A stretch of DNA of 64,000 bases from Chryseobacterium sp. ISL-80 (GCA_018613055.1 JAGGQZ010000005.1:48971-112970); one strand, 5' to 3'. Counted from the stretch's first letter, positions 1 to 8,274 are shown. Numbers and translations are program-made. The notes: generated from the sequence alone by a model not told the origin.

Positions 1-196
1 CGTTCTTGGGTTTGTCGAGTAATTAGCAAACTATTGATAACATCGGGGCTTTGTCTTGGTAAAAATAAACTAAGCTCTGCATGATCAGCCCTCGTATCAA
101 ATCCCTTTATAACTAATCCTTATTGTTAATCATTAAAAACATTAAATTTTCTTATTACGAAAACAGAAATATAATAATGTCAGGAGGTGTTAAATT
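1..196. other. Left edge, no gene supported
   Basis: No open reading frame with a ribosome-binding site is seen here. The stretch is AT-rich and ends in the leader of the TauE/SafE gene, with a TATAAT-like hexamer at 170-175 and the ribosome-binding site AGGAGGTG near 182-189. A fragment of an upstream gene cut by the window edge cannot be excluded. Confidence 0.5.
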
Positions 197-931
197 ATGG
201 ATTATATCATTCTCTTTTTTATTGGTATTTTAGCGACTACAATCGGAACTTTGGCGGGGGGAGGAGGTTTGATCAGTTTGCCTTCGATGCTCGTTTTGGG
301 AATTCCGGTGCACTCGGCGATTGCAGCGAATAAGGTTTCGAATACGATCAGTTCCTTCTCAAGCTTCCTCCATCTATACAGGGAAAAGAAAATCACTTTC
401 AAGGAGTCCTTCTGGATTATTCCGATCAGTCTTGGCGGCGGTGTGACCGGCGGGTTCATTGCATCAAAAATATCAAGTGAAAATATGTATATTGTAGCTC
501 TCGGCCTGCTGATTTTTGCCTTCTTTGCCTCTTTTTTAGGGAAAGGGAGCATGGAAGGTGACCAGGCGCTGAAGCCTTCTGGTAAAAGTGTCCCGGGGTT
601 ATATGCGATCGGTATTTATGACGGGCTTTTCGGACCGGGACAGGGGACGTTAATGCTTTATTTGTTTGGCTATTTGAACATCGCTTATATCCGTGCGGTC
701 GGATATGTCCGGCTTGCCACGTTTTCAAGCTGTTTTGGTGCAGCCATCACCTATATCTCAACAGGAGCGGTGATCTGGCCAGTGACCATCGCCTTGATGC
801 TTGGTTCAGTGACAGGAGCGCAGATTGGCGTCAGGATTGCCAGCAAACTGAAACCCCACTATGTAAAACCAATACTGCGGGTGATGACAGTAGCGCTAGT
901 CGTTCAGATCTTTTTAGAAAAAGTGGTGTGA
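197..931 (+). CDS. TauE/SafE family sulfite/organosulfonate exporter-like membrane protein
   Basis: A 244-residue polytopic membrane protein of the TauE/SafE (formerly DUF81) family, which exports or takes up small anions such as sulfite, sulfoacetate or sulfonates. The sequence shows about seven to eight hydrophobic helices. The family's glycine-rich first helix (GTLAGGGGLISLP, residues about 18-30) is followed by the typical IAANKVSN stretch. In the second half, the GIYDGLFGPGQGT motif is the mirror repeat of the first, as expected for this internally duplicated fold. The start is fixed by AGGAGGTG about 7 bases upstream. It stands alone, with the ABC exporter genes beginning 84 bases downstream. 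The substrate cannot be read from the sequence. No sulfur-metabolism gene is adjacent. Confidence 0.9.
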   Translation: MDYIILFFIGILATTIGTLAGGGGLISLPSMLVLGIPVHSAIAANKVSNTISSFSSFLHLYREKKITFKESFWIIPISLGGGVTGGFIASKISSENMYIVALGLLIFAFFASFLGKGSMEGDQALKPSGKSVPGLYAIGIYDGLFGPGQGTLMLYLFGYLNIAYIRAVGYVRLATFSSCFGAAITYISTGAVIWPVTIALMLGSVTGAQIGVRIASKLKPHYVKPILRVMTVALVVQIFLEKVV

Positions 932-1015
932 AAAAGCATCCCTCCCTTCGCATCTTTTTCTGTGTTAGGATATAAATATGGTATTTTAATCCATTTATGG
1001 AAGAGGGGGAGAGTC

Positions 1016-1795
1016 ATGTCTTCTGAAGTATTATCAATTACGGGTTTGACTAAATCATATGGCAGCAAAGAAGTACTTAAAGGCATAGATTTAAAGGTTA
1101 ATAGAGGCGAAATCATTGGATATATCGGGCCGAATGGTGCGGGCAAAAGTACGACGGTGAAGCTGATGCTCGGCCTTGAGGAAGGCTATTCGGGCAGAAT
1201 CGAGATTCTTGGGGAGGATATTGCCGGGCAGGATGCTGGCTACAAACGGAGAATCGGCTATATTCCCGAGACGTCGGAAATGTATGATTCGCTTACGGCT
1301 CAGGAATATTTGACGTTTGTTGCCGAGCTGTATGGAATGGATTATGACGATGCGGACCGGAAAGCGGAGCAGCTGTTTGATGTGTTCGGGCTGGGGGATG
1401 TCTACCATTCGAGGATTTCTTCTTTTTCGAAGGGGATGCGACAGAAGACGCTGATTGTTTCGAATTTTTTACATAATCCTGATTTGCTGTTCCTGGATGA
1501 GCCGTTGACGGGGCTTGATGCGAACAGTGTGATGGTGTTCAAGGAGATTCTTGCCCGGTTTGCGGCTGAAGGCAAGACGATTTTCTACTCGTCTCATATT
1601 ATGGATGTCGTCGAGAAAATCAGCAACCGGATTGTCTTGCTGCACGGGGGGCAGATCGTTGCGAATGGCAGTTTTGAAGAGTTGAAGACTCAGAGCAAAG
1701 AGGGCTCGCTTGAGAATATTTTCAACCAGATGACCGGGTTCCATGAACATGAGGACCGCGCCTCTGAATTTGTATCCATTGTCAGGGAGGGGTGA
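1016..1795 (+). CDS. ABC transporter ATP-binding protein
   Basis: Nucleotide-binding subunit (259 residues) of an ABC-2-like exporter. Walker A is GPNGAGKST (about residue 39), the signature region is FSKGMRQK, Walker B is LLFLDEPLTGLD, and the switch histidine lies in YSSHIMD. A longer reading from GTG 962 is possible, but the ATG at 1016 follows AGAGGGGGAGAG at ideal spacing, so I chose it. Its stop (1793-1795) precedes the permease ATG by two bases, so the two genes form one transcription and translation unit. The family includes bacteriocin-immunity, multidrug and envelope exporters. The substrate is unknown. Confidence 0.93.
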   Translation: MSSEVLSITGLTKSYGSKEVLKGIDLKVNRGEIIGYIGPNGAGKSTTVKLMLGLEEGYSGRIEILGEDIAGQDAGYKRRIGYIPETSEMYDSLTAQEYLTFVAELYGMDYDDADRKAEQLFDVFGLGDVYHSRISSFSKGMRQKTLIVSNFLHNPDLLFLDEPLTGLDANSVMVFKEILARFAAEGKTIFYSSHIMDVVEKISNRIVLLHGGQIVANGSFEELKTQSKEGSLENIFNQMTGFHEHEDRASEFVSIVREG

Positions 1796-1797
1796 CG

Positions 1798-3411
1798 ATG
1801 GAGAACTTTTTCATTTTAAGGATGCTGGATTTGTTCAAGCCTTTCTTTTTAAAAATGGACGTTGACTACAAAACGATGCGGCGGATTCTCCAGGTCAAGC
1901 TGACGATGGACCAGCGCCGGAAGCCGACGGTGTTCAACCAGTCCAGGAAGAAGAAGGATAAGTCCGAGAAGAACGAATTCTTCAAATCATTATGGATTTA
2001 TGGCTTGTTTGGGCTGATGCTGATTCCGTTTTTATTTTTACAAGATAATTATCTGTTTCAAGTGTCCATCTTGTTCAGCATTTTCATGTTCATCATCATG
2101 ACGACACTGATTTCCGATTTTTCATCGGTCCTGCTGGATTTGCGCGATAAAAGCGTGCTCGGCACGAAACCGGTGCATTCGAAGACGGTGAGCATGGCAA
2201 AATTGCTGCATGTGACGATTTACATGCTGTATATTACCATGGCAACCGCGCTGATTCCTTTGGTTGTCAGCCTGTTCGTCAAGGGGCCGTTGTTCACCTT
2301 GCTGCTGCTACTTTCATTTGTGCTGGCAGACATCTTCATCATCGCGTTTACGGCCCTGCTGTACCTGTTCATATTGCGATACTTTGATGGGGAAAAGCTT
2401 AAGGACATCATCAATTATGTCCAAATAGCCCTGTCAGTTGGCGTGATGATTGGCTATCAAGTGGTGGCGCGTTCGTTTGAACTTGTGAACCTTGATTATC
2501 GGCTTGATTTTGCCTGGTGGCAGCTGCTGCTTCCGCCGATGTGGTTTGGTGGCCTGTTCGATGTGCTGCTTGGGGGCAGCAGAAGTGTCGGGAATATCGT
2601 CCTGACGATTTTAGCCGTGTTTGGGCCAGTTTTGTCCATCCTCGTTTATGTGAAAATGATCCCGGACTTCGAACGCAATCTGCAAAAACTTACGGCCCAG
2701 ACTGGTAAGAAAAAAGCAGACAGCAAGTGGAAGCTGTTCCGTTCGATGCCGATGCTGGTTTCCAAAGAGGAGCTGCCGTTTTTCCGCTTCGCCAGGATCA
2801 TGATGAAAAATGAGCGCGATTTCAAGCTGAAGGTGTATCCTTCACTCGGATTTGCAGTGGTGATTCCGTTCGTGTTCATGTTCAACAGCTATTCGATGAT
2901 GACTTTCGAGGAATTCAGGGCGAGCGGCTATTATTTGACCGTCTATTCCATCATGCTTGTCATCCCGACTTCAGTCATGATGCTCGCGCATTCTGGCTCC
3001 TATAAAGGAGGCTGGATCTATCGGGTCGCTCCTGTGGAAAATCCTGCGATCATTAATAAAGCATCATTGAAAGCATTTTTGTTCCAGCTGTTCCTGCCAT
3101 TATTCCTGCTCGTGTCGGTTATGTTCAGTTTCCTGTTCGGGCTGAGAATTGCAGACGACCTTGCTGCCGTACTATTGGCTGCATTGATCTACACAGCGCT
3201 GTGCTTTTTATCAGGAGAAAAGGAACTCGCCTTTTCCCAGCCATTTGACGCCGTAAAGCAGAGCGGAGATATTACGGTATTCCTCCTTTTTCTCATCATC
3301 CCGGTCTTTGCAGGATTGCACTACTTAGCAATGAAGCTGCCTTTTGGGGTTGTTGGGTATGCGGTTTTGCTGCTGATTGTCAATTTGGTGTTGTGGAAGA
3401 GGATGAGGTAA
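1798..3411 (+). CDS. ABC transporter permease, large multi-pass membrane protein
   Basis: Membrane subunit (about 537 residues) paired with the ATPase just upstream. It has about ten to twelve hydrophobic helices in two blocks (roughly residues 60-280 and 340-537), separated by a charged cytoplasmic loop rich in Lys. No recognisable catalytic motif is seen. A GTG at 1792 overlaps the previous stop, but AGGGAGGGG at 1784-1792 is spaced better for the ATG at 1798. The size is larger than a simple ABC-2 permease and fits a single-chain two-block exporter. A strong terminator follows. I do not recognise a characterised orthologue. Confidence 0.85.
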   Translation: MENFFILRMLDLFKPFFLKMDVDYKTMRRILQVKLTMDQRRKPTVFNQSRKKKDKSEKNEFFKSLWIYGLFGLMLIPFLFLQDNYLFQVSILFSIFMFIIMTTLISDFSSVLLDLRDKSVLGTKPVHSKTVSMAKLLHVTIYMLYITMATALIPLVVSLFVKGPLFTLLLLLSFVLADIFIIAFTALLYLFILRYFDGEKLKDIINYVQIALSVGVMIGYQVVARSFELVNLDYRLDFAWWQLLLPPMWFGGLFDVLLGGSRSVGNIVLTILAVFGPVLSILVYVKMIPDFERNLQKLTAQTGKKKADSKWKLFRSMPMLVSKEELPFFRFARIMMKNERDFKLKVYPSLGFAVVIPFVFMFNSYSMMTFEEFRASGYYLTVYSIMLVIPTSVMMLAHSGSYKGGWIYRVAPVENPAIINKASLKAFLFQLFLPLFLLVSVMFSFLFGLRIADDLAAVLLAALIYTALCFLSGEKELAFSQPFDAVKQSGDITVFLLFLIIPVFAGLHYLAMKLPFGVVGYAVLLLIVNLVLWKRMR

Positions 3412-3427
3412 GGAAGGGAAGTATATG

Positions 3428-3462
3428 TGAAGCACAGGGACGTACCCTGTGCTTCATTTTTC
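3428..3462 (+). terminator. Rho-independent terminator after the ABC exporter
   Basis: A perfect 12-bp stem (3428-3439 with 3445-3456) with a 5-base loop is followed by a T-run. It closes the two-gene ABC unit. It also explains a spurious open frame that begins inside it. Confidence 0.85.
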
Positions 3463-3626
3463 GCTATAAGAGCACTTTTTAATATATTGTGTGCAAAACT
3501 CGAGATGGCGGAACCGCCCCTATGTCACATGGAACACCCATTTTATCTACTCCTGTGCTCAAAAAATCATCCCGCGCATATATTTATAGTTAACCGACTT
3601 TTAAAATACAGCGAGGTGATAACATC

Positions 3627-4355
3627 ATGTTTTCCGTTACGGGAATGCAGGGGTTTGAGTTGTTTTCTGCTGAGCATCTGGTTACTTTGGGACTGTTCTT
3701 TGCTATCTGTTTTGGACTGGTGCTGTTCAGAAGGCAGATCAGGCCGCATAAAAATGTTTTGAAATGGACCATTTTCTGGACTTTGGTTGCGTGCCAGTTA
3801 ACACATCAATCCTGGCTGATTCTGACCGGCCAGTGGCAAATCAGTGATCTTCCTCTGCATCTGTGTTCGATGAGTTCGTTTTTGGCGATGTATATCTTTT
3901 TGAGGAAGAATGTAAAAGCTTTTTATGTGCTCTATTTTATCGGCTCCCTGCCTGCGATTCTGGCGATGGTGACGCCTGAAATGATCTATACATTTCCTCA
4001 TATAGATTTTATCGAGTATTTCCTCAACCACTCGGCCATCCCGATTGCCGTATTGTATTTCATCGTGTATGAAGGCTACAGAGTCCCCCGCAAAGCCATT
4101 CTATTTTCTTATCTTGTTGTGAACATCGTTGCCGTTCCCATCTTCACTTTCAACTTCCTGTTTGACACGAACTTCTTCTACCTGGCCAGCCCAACTGAAT
4201 CGAAAACCATCCTATCCTTTTTCGGCAGAGGCATTATGTACTACCTGAATCTAGAAGTGGCCGCTTTAATTGTGTTCAGCCTTTCCTATATCCCGATGTG
4301 GCAGCTGATCAAAAAGGAGAATCGCAAACGATTGGTTGGCTTGTATCATAAGTAG
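3627..4355 (+). CDS. ywaF: TIGR02206 / YwaF-type integral membrane protein
   Basis: A 242-residue membrane protein with about six to seven helices, resembling B. subtilis YwaF (TIGR02206 family), whose function is not known. The N-terminal pattern FELFSAEHLVTLGLF and the central LPLHLCSMSSFLAMY, containing His and Cys, are typical of the family. The start ATG follows GAGGTGATAACATC. It is monocistronic, between terminators at 3428-3462 and 4424-4455. The gene name rests on recognition of the family, not on an alignment. Confidence 0.8.
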   Translation: MFSVTGMQGFELFSAEHLVTLGLFFAICFGLVLFRRQIRPHKNVLKWTIFWTLVACQLTHQSWLILTGQWQISDLPLHLCSMSSFLAMYIFLRKNVKAFYVLYFIGSLPAILAMVTPEMIYTFPHIDFIEYFLNHSAIPIAVLYFIVYEGYRVPRKAILFSYLVVNIVAVPIFTFNFLFDTNFFYLASPTESKTILSFFGRGIMYYLNLEVAALIVFSLSYIPMWQLIKKENRKRLVGLYHK

Positions 4356-4423
4356 AGTGAGTTATTTCCAGATTAGCAAATCTTTGCGGTTGCCTTTAAA
4401 ATGTGAATAAAATCGTATCAATT

Positions 4424-4455
4424 GAGACGGATCATACAAGATCCGTCTCTTTTTC
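4424..4455 (+). terminator. Rho-independent terminator after the YwaF-type gene
   Basis: A 10-bp perfect stem (4424-4433 with 4440-4449) with a short loop is followed by TTTTT. Confidence 0.85.
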
Positions 4456-4625
4456 ATGGTTGCTGGTGTAGCATTCAAAAAATGAAGTAATTGGTCGGTA
4501 ATAAAAGTTTAGTGAGTGGAAAGGAATTAGCTCTTTTTTATAGAAAAATACTGACATAAGTGAGCACAAATAGACCGGATGGCTGAATGGAATCTTGATA
4601 GGATGTTTTTAAGGGAGTGAGTGGT

Positions 4626-5486
4626 ATGGCGTGGATTGAAGCTTTACAAAAGGCAATTGACTTTATGGAGGAGCATCTGCTCGAGGAAATCACGGTGGAG
4701 GAGATTGCCAAACAGGCGAGTTCATCTCCGTTTCATTTTCAGAGGACATTTGCCATTTTGACGGACATTTCTGTTGGCGAGTATATCAGGCGCAGGCGTT
4801 TGACGCTGGCGGCCGGTGAACTATGCAGCAGTGACGCGAAAATTATCGACCTTGCGCTGAAATATGGCTACGACACTCCTGAAGCTTTTACGAAGGCTTT
4901 CCGCAGGCAGCACGGCATTTCGCCGAGTGAAGCGCGGAAATATACCGGAAAGCTGAAATCATATAGCCGCCTGGGAATCCAGGTGAGTTTGAAGGGAGCG
5001 GAACCAATGCAGTACAGAGTGTTGGAACAAGAAGGTTTTGAAGTGATTGGGATCAAACAGGGATTTTCTTATGAAAAGGGGGAAAATCTCGCTGGGATTC
5101 CGAAGATGTGGGAGAAAGCGAACCAGGATGGAACAAGTGATTTTTTGTTGTGTAAAAACAACGGGCCGGTAAAAGGTATTCTTGGCGTCTGTGTGGACCA
5201 GGGCAAAGTTCAGGAAAAGCAGATGGATTACTGGGTTGGTGCTGCCTATGACGGTGAAACACCTGAAGGCTATTTGAAAATGGAGATTCCTGCGTCCAAG
5301 TGGGCGATCTTCGAAGTCCACGGCCCGATGCCAGACGCGATGCAAAACGTATGGAAGCAAATCTTCACAGAATGGTTCCCATCAAGTGGATACCAGCATG
5401 CAGGTACCCCGGATCTGGAAGTTTATACAGCAGGGAATTCGGCTGGTCTCAATTACTATTCAGAGATCTGGATACCGGTAAAATAG
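4626..5486 (+). CDS. AraC family transcriptional regulator with C-terminal effector-binding domain
   Basis: A 286-residue regulator. The N-terminal ~105 residues form the AraC DNA-binding domain with two helix-turn-helix motifs (VEEIAKQASSSPFHFQRTF and LALKYGYDTPEAFTKAFRR). The C-terminal ~155 residues (from about MQYRVLEQEGFEVIGIKQGF) match the GyrI-like / bacterial effector-binding domain, a small-molecule sensor. This architecture resembles B. subtilis YdeE-type regulators. A GTG at 4617 lies inside the ribosome-binding site GGGAG, so the ATG at 4626 is preferred. No obvious target operon is adjacent; the LysE exporter 340 bases downstream is a candidate. A 20-bp palindrome lies immediately after the stop. 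Confidence 0.9.
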   Translation: MAWIEALQKAIDFMEEHLLEEITVEEIAKQASSSPFHFQRTFAILTDISVGEYIRRRRLTLAAGELCSSDAKIIDLALKYGYDTPEAFTKAFRRQHGISPSEARKYTGKLKSYSRLGIQVSLKGAEPMQYRVLEQEGFEVIGIKQGFSYEKGENLAGIPKMWEKANQDGTSDFLLCKNNGPVKGILGVCVDQGKVQEKQMDYWVGAAYDGETPEGYLKMEIPASKWAIFEVHGPMPDAMQNVWKQIFTEWFPSSGYQHAGTPDLEVYTAGNSAGLNYYSEIWIPVK

Positions 5487-5499
5487 CTTATTCTGATTA

Positions 5500-5519
5500 T
5501 TAATCAAACGTTTGATTAA
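5500..5519. promoter_or_regulatory. Perfect 20-bp palindrome, operator-like
   Basis: TTAATCAAACGTTTGATTAA is a perfect, AT-rich 20-bp palindrome. Lacking a GC-rich stem and a T-run, it is more like the binding site of a dimeric regulator (TetR or LacI type) than a terminator. It lies 13 bases after the AraC gene stop and about 300 bases before the LysE gene. No TetR or LacI gene is present nearby. Confidence 0.5.
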
Positions 5520-5567
5520 ATGAAAAGCTCTCTATTTTAAAAGAAACCATTCATTCTGAGCGAGCAT

Positions 5568-5610
5568 AATAGAAAAATGGCGCAGGTATTCCTGACGCCA
5601 TTTTTCTATT
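5568..5610. terminator. Bidirectional terminator-like hairpin
   Basis: A 15-bp arm (5568-5582) is complementary to 5596-5610, with A-run and T-run flanks, so it could act in either direction. It ends the AraC gene transcript. Confidence 0.8.
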
Positions 5611-5826
5611 GTGCCGGCTTTTGTTTTCAAAAGGGAATAATTAGCATTTTAACTATCATATAAATGACAGGCAGGAATACACTTTACCGGATCTGTTCGG
5701 TGAAAAGTGATTCCATAATTGGATTGAACTTGGTTGGCTTGGATTCCACCTGATTGGTTGGAGACATAGGAACAATTTCCAAATAAAATAGGATTTATAA
5801 ATACGCAACAAATGGGAGAGCTTTTG

Positions 5827-6441
5827 ATGTTAGAAGCATTTATTCATGGATTTATACTGGCACTTGGATTGATTCTGCCACTTGGTGTCCAAAATGTTTT
5901 TATCTTTAATCAAGGGGCGTTACAGCCAAGGTATCGGAATGTACTGCCAGCTGTCATAACAGCTTCTTTATGTGATACCCTGTTAATTTCGGTATCTGTT
6001 TTAGGAGTATCCTTGCTGATTCTGGGTTCATTTTGGTTTAAAGTTATTTTAGTCGGCGGAGGAATGATCTTTTTAGTCTATATGGGATGGTCCACCTGGA
6101 ACAGTCAACCTAATAATGAAAAAGCTTCGATTGCAAAGGGATTTTCTATTAAGAAACAAATATTATTTGCAGCTTCTGTTTCGTTACTGAACCCACATGC
6201 CATCATGGACACTGTTGGGGTAATTGGCACAAGCTCCATCCGATATCAGGGGGAAGAAAAAATAATCTTTGCGATTACAGCGATTTTGGTCTCATGGATT
6301 TGGTTTTTTGCCATTTCCTTTATTGGGAGGCTCACTGGAAAAATTGATAAGTCCGGAAATATCCTGCTGGTTCTGAATAAGATATCAGCCTTGGTCATGT
6401 GGGCAGCGGCAGGTTATCTGTTTTTATCTTTTAACCTATAA
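5827..6441 (+). CDS. LysE/ArgO family amino acid exporter
   Basis: A 204-residue membrane protein with five to six helices, of the LysE/ArgO branch that exports basic amino acids such as lysine or arginine. The N-terminal stretch ALGLILPLGVQNVFIFNQG and the later LLNPHAIMDTVGVIG are family signatures. An earlier in-frame ATG at 5812 lies within the ribosome-binding site GGGAG (5814-5818), so the ATG at 5827 is preferred. Monocistronic with its own terminator. LysE exporters are often controlled by an adjacent LysG-type regulator. None is present here, so the upstream AraC-type gene may serve. Confidence 0.88.
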   Translation: MLEAFIHGFILALGLILPLGVQNVFIFNQGALQPRYRNVLPAVITASLCDTLLISVSVLGVSLLILGSFWFKVILVGGGMIFLVYMGWSTWNSQPNNEKASIAKGFSIKKQILFAASVSLLNPHAIMDTVGVIGTSSIRYQGEEKIIFAITAILVSWIWFFAISFIGRLTGKIDKSGNILLVLNKISALVMWAAAGYLFLSFNL

Positions 6442-6463
6442 AACAAGTGAAACAAAAAAACAC

Positions 6464-6506
6464 AAAAATGGCGTGCAAAAACTGAAGTCAGTTTTCACGC
6501 CATTTC
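6464..6506. terminator. Bidirectional terminator between lysE-like gene and the YvrJ cluster
   Basis: A long hairpin: AAATGGCGTG pairs with CACGCCATTT, and an inner AAAACTGA pairs with TCAGTTTT. A-rich and T-rich flanks allow use from both converging transcripts. Confidence 0.8.
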
Positions 6507-6547
6507 TATGTCATTATCAAGAGATGCACCTAAAACAGAACGATGGG

Positions 6548-6748
6548 TCAGTTTATTTCGTGAATTGGGTCCTGGGTAACTTTGGCTGGATAAATCGTCT
6601 CAGGGTCGTGCCTTTCCTGCAGTCTCGCGGGCAGGCTTTGGATTGATTGGACGACGGAATCTAACTTGGCTTCAATCCGGTGAAGCAAGTACAGTGTCAC
6701 GACAATCGGGAACCCCACATCGCTGATGAACGGAATCAGCTGCTCCAT
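6548..6748 (-). CDS. yvrJ: YvrJ family small membrane protein
   Basis: A 66-residue protein matching the YvrJ family. It has one N-terminal membrane helix (IPFISDVGFPIVVTLYLLHR) followed by an amphipathic segment (RIEAKLDSVVQSIQSL). The ribosome-binding site AAAGGAGGAAT is strong. It is the last gene of a small cluster with the DUF2922 and DUF1659 genes, a grouping found in many Bacillaceae. A hairpin at 6783-6809 separates it from the DUF2922 gene. The function of the family is not known. Confidence 0.85.
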   Translation of the reverse strand: MEQLIPFISDVGFPIVVTLYLLHRIEAKLDSVVQSIQSLPARLQERHDPETIYPAKVTQDPIHEIN

Positions 6749-6782
6749 TTGCGATTCCTCCTTTCTTGAGTAGTTATAACAA

Positions 6783-6812
6783 GAGCCGGTCCCATTATAA
6801 GACCGGCTCAGG
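6783..6812 (-). terminator. Intercistronic hairpin between DUF2922 and yvrJ
   Basis: A 9-bp GC-rich stem (6783-6791 with 6801-6809). The tract after it on the minus strand is only weakly T-rich, so it may attenuate rather than stop transcription and reduce yvrJ relative to the two upstream genes. Confidence 0.55.
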
Positions 6813-6817
6813 CTTTA

Positions 6818-7036
6818 TTAGATCAGTTCATAATCGGTTACGTTGCGTTCGACGACACGTGCACTGTCAACGGCAACAAGAGTGCCGGACATTGGCCGGA
6901 ACGCGTTAGAAGCGATGATCTGCTCCATTGCCAGCTTGACTGCAGCTGGATCGACCGGCTCTGTTGGGTTATCAACCGTCAGCTTGGCAAATTTGCCAAG
7001 ATCGGTAGCGAATTGCAACTCCAGAGTTTTAGCCAT
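6818..7036 (-). CDS. DUF2922 domain-containing protein
   Basis: A 72-residue protein of the DUF2922 family, function unknown. It ends in SARVVERNVTDYELI, closely mirroring the C-terminus of its neighbour DUF1659 (SLSSVERNDSFDII). A longer reading starts with a GTG that lies inside AGGAGGTG; the ATG at 7036 has ideal spacing to that site. No membrane segment or signal peptide. It is the middle gene of a DUF1659-DUF2922-YvrJ cluster, 36 bases after its predecessor. Confidence 0.88.
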   Translation of the reverse strand: MAKTLELQFATDLGKFAKLTVDNPTEPVDPAAVKLAMEQIIASNAFRPMSGTLVAVDSARVVERNVTDYELI

Positions 7037-7072
7037 GTGTTTCACCTCCTATAGATTGATAGAATGCCCAGA

Positions 7073-7288
7073 TTAGATGATATCGAAGCTGTCGTTACGC
7101 TCCACAGAGCTTAACGAGTTTGCGCTCAGGCCGCCAAGAGCCACAGCCGCTTGCTGTACCTGATCAGGAGTCGCTTCCTTACTCACATAGCGGTACGTCT
7201 TGCCCTTGAAGATCGGTTCGCCCTTTTCATCAAGACCAGCCTCGAACACAAGCCTCATATTCGAATCTTTCAAGATCGCCATTGCCAT
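7073..7288 (-). CDS. DUF1659 domain-containing protein
   Basis: A 71-residue protein of the DUF1659 family, function unknown. It has the same size and general layout as the DUF2922 protein that follows: an N-terminal beta-rich half, a helix in the middle (TPDQVQQAAVALGGL) and a C-terminal VERN strand. The ribosome-binding site AAAGGAGGTGAGG sets the ATG at 7288. First gene of the cluster. An array of 52-bp repeats begins about 100 bases upstream. Confidence 0.88.
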   Translation of the reverse strand: MAMAILKDSNMRLVFEAGLDEKGEPIFKGKTYRYVSKEATPDQVQQAAVALGGLSANSLSSVERNDSFDII

Positions 7289-7384
7289 CTGCCTCACCTC
7301 CTTTCACCTTCTATATACAGGCGAGGAGGGGGAAAGGACAGGGCGGGGTGATATTTTTAGAAAATAGGTAGATTAATTGATTGC

Positions 7385-7796
7385 TATCGGACAAAACGGA
7401 AGAAGAGGAAGGAGAAAGTATCCGATAGAAGGGCTGTATTGGACAAAACGGAAGAAGAGGAAGGAGAATGTGTCCGATAGAAGGACTGTATCGGACAAAT
7501 CTGGAGAAGAAGAAGGGAAAAGTGTCCGATAGAAGGGCTGTATCGGACAAACCGGGAGGAGAAGAAGGAAAAAGTGTCAGAATGACTGTATCGGACAAAT
7601 CTGGAGAAGAAGAAGGAGAAAGTGTCCGATAGAAGGACTGTATCGGACGAAACGGGAGGAGAAGAAGGAAAAAGTGTCCGATAGAAGGGCTCTAAAGGAC
7701 AAACCTGGAGGAGAAGAAGGGAAAAGTGTCCGATAGAAGGGCTGTATCGGACAAAACGGAAGAGAATGAAGTGGAATGTGTCCGATAGAACGACTC
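7385..7796. repeat. Tandem array A: eight 52-bp units
   Basis: Unit starts (TATCGGACAAA or close variant) fall at 7385, 7437, 7489, 7541, 7589, 7641, 7693 and 7745. Spacing is exactly 52 bp except for one 48-bp unit. In each unit TATCGGACA at the left is answered by its perfect complement TGTCCGATA about 25 bases later, across a purine-rich (GA-rich) spacer. The units are nearly identical, so the array is recent or homogenised. It lies between the 3' end of the PH-domain gene and the 5' end of the DUF1659 cluster, all in the same direction. It does not encode a convincing protein. Confidence 0.9.
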
Positions 7797-7856
7797 TAGT
7801 GAATCAGCCCAGCGGTATATAAGGAAAAGCCCAAACTTCATTTAGTTCAGTCATAA

Positions 7857-7896
7857 ATAAAAGCATTCCTGCCCACGAAAATCAGGAATGCTTTCT
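7857..7896 (-). terminator. Terminator of the PH-domain gene
   Basis: AAAAGCATTCCTG (7859-7871) pairs with CAGGAATGCTTTT-like sequence (7883-7895). On the minus strand it is followed by a T-rich tract, just after the stop at 7906. Confidence 0.8.
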
Positions 7897-7905
7897 CATC
7901 TCATG

Positions 7906-8274
7906 TTATAATAGCGCCTCGGCAATCAGCTTATCGAACTTCCGGATGTCGACGCCTTTTTTGAGGTTGACCTTGATATGTCCGGCCCTTGTCCATAGTT
8001 CCACTTCGGCGTTCACATCAAATAGGCTGCCGGCGTTTTCGGTGGACCACATGTTGATGGAAGAGTAAGGCAGGGAGTAGATTTCGACTTTTTTGCCGGT
8101 AAGGCCCTGGGCGTCCCTGACGATCAATCGCTTGTTGGTGAAAATCGCGCTGTCGCGAATGGTTTTATAGGCAGCGACTGCTCTTTCCCCTTCTACTAAA
8201 AGCTCATCCACATCGTTTGGAATCGGGCATTCAGAGATGAATGTCCATGCTAAAATTGCTTGAGTTGCGACCAT
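7906..8274 (-). CDS. Bacterial PH-domain (bPH) protein
   Basis: A 122-residue soluble protein with a bacterial pleckstrin-homology fold. The features are VDELLVEGERAVAAYKTIRDSAIFTNKRLIVRDAQG, then KKVEIYSLPYSSINMWSTENAG, ending in VDIRKFDKLIAEALL. Proteins of this family are widespread in Firmicutes and probably form oligomers, with no known enzyme activity. AGGAGG is placed 8 bases before the ATG. It is monocistronic, upstream of its own terminator. Confidence 0.82.
   Translation of the reverse strand: MVATQAILAWTFISECPIPNDVDELLVEGERAVAAYKTIRDSAIFTNKRLIVRDAQGLTGKKVEIYSLPYSSINMWSTENAGSLFDVNAEVELWTRAGHIKVNLKKGVDIRKFDKLIAEALL

Noticed and set aside
3427..3762. 111-codon open frame between the ABC permease and YwaF-type genes
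   Set aside because: It starts inside a terminator and overlaps the YwaF-type gene in another frame, with no ribosome-binding site.
7385..7796. CRISPR array
   Set aside because: There are no unique spacers: whole 52-bp units repeat, and no cas genes are present. The same applies to the arrays at 14732, 29583 and 60248.
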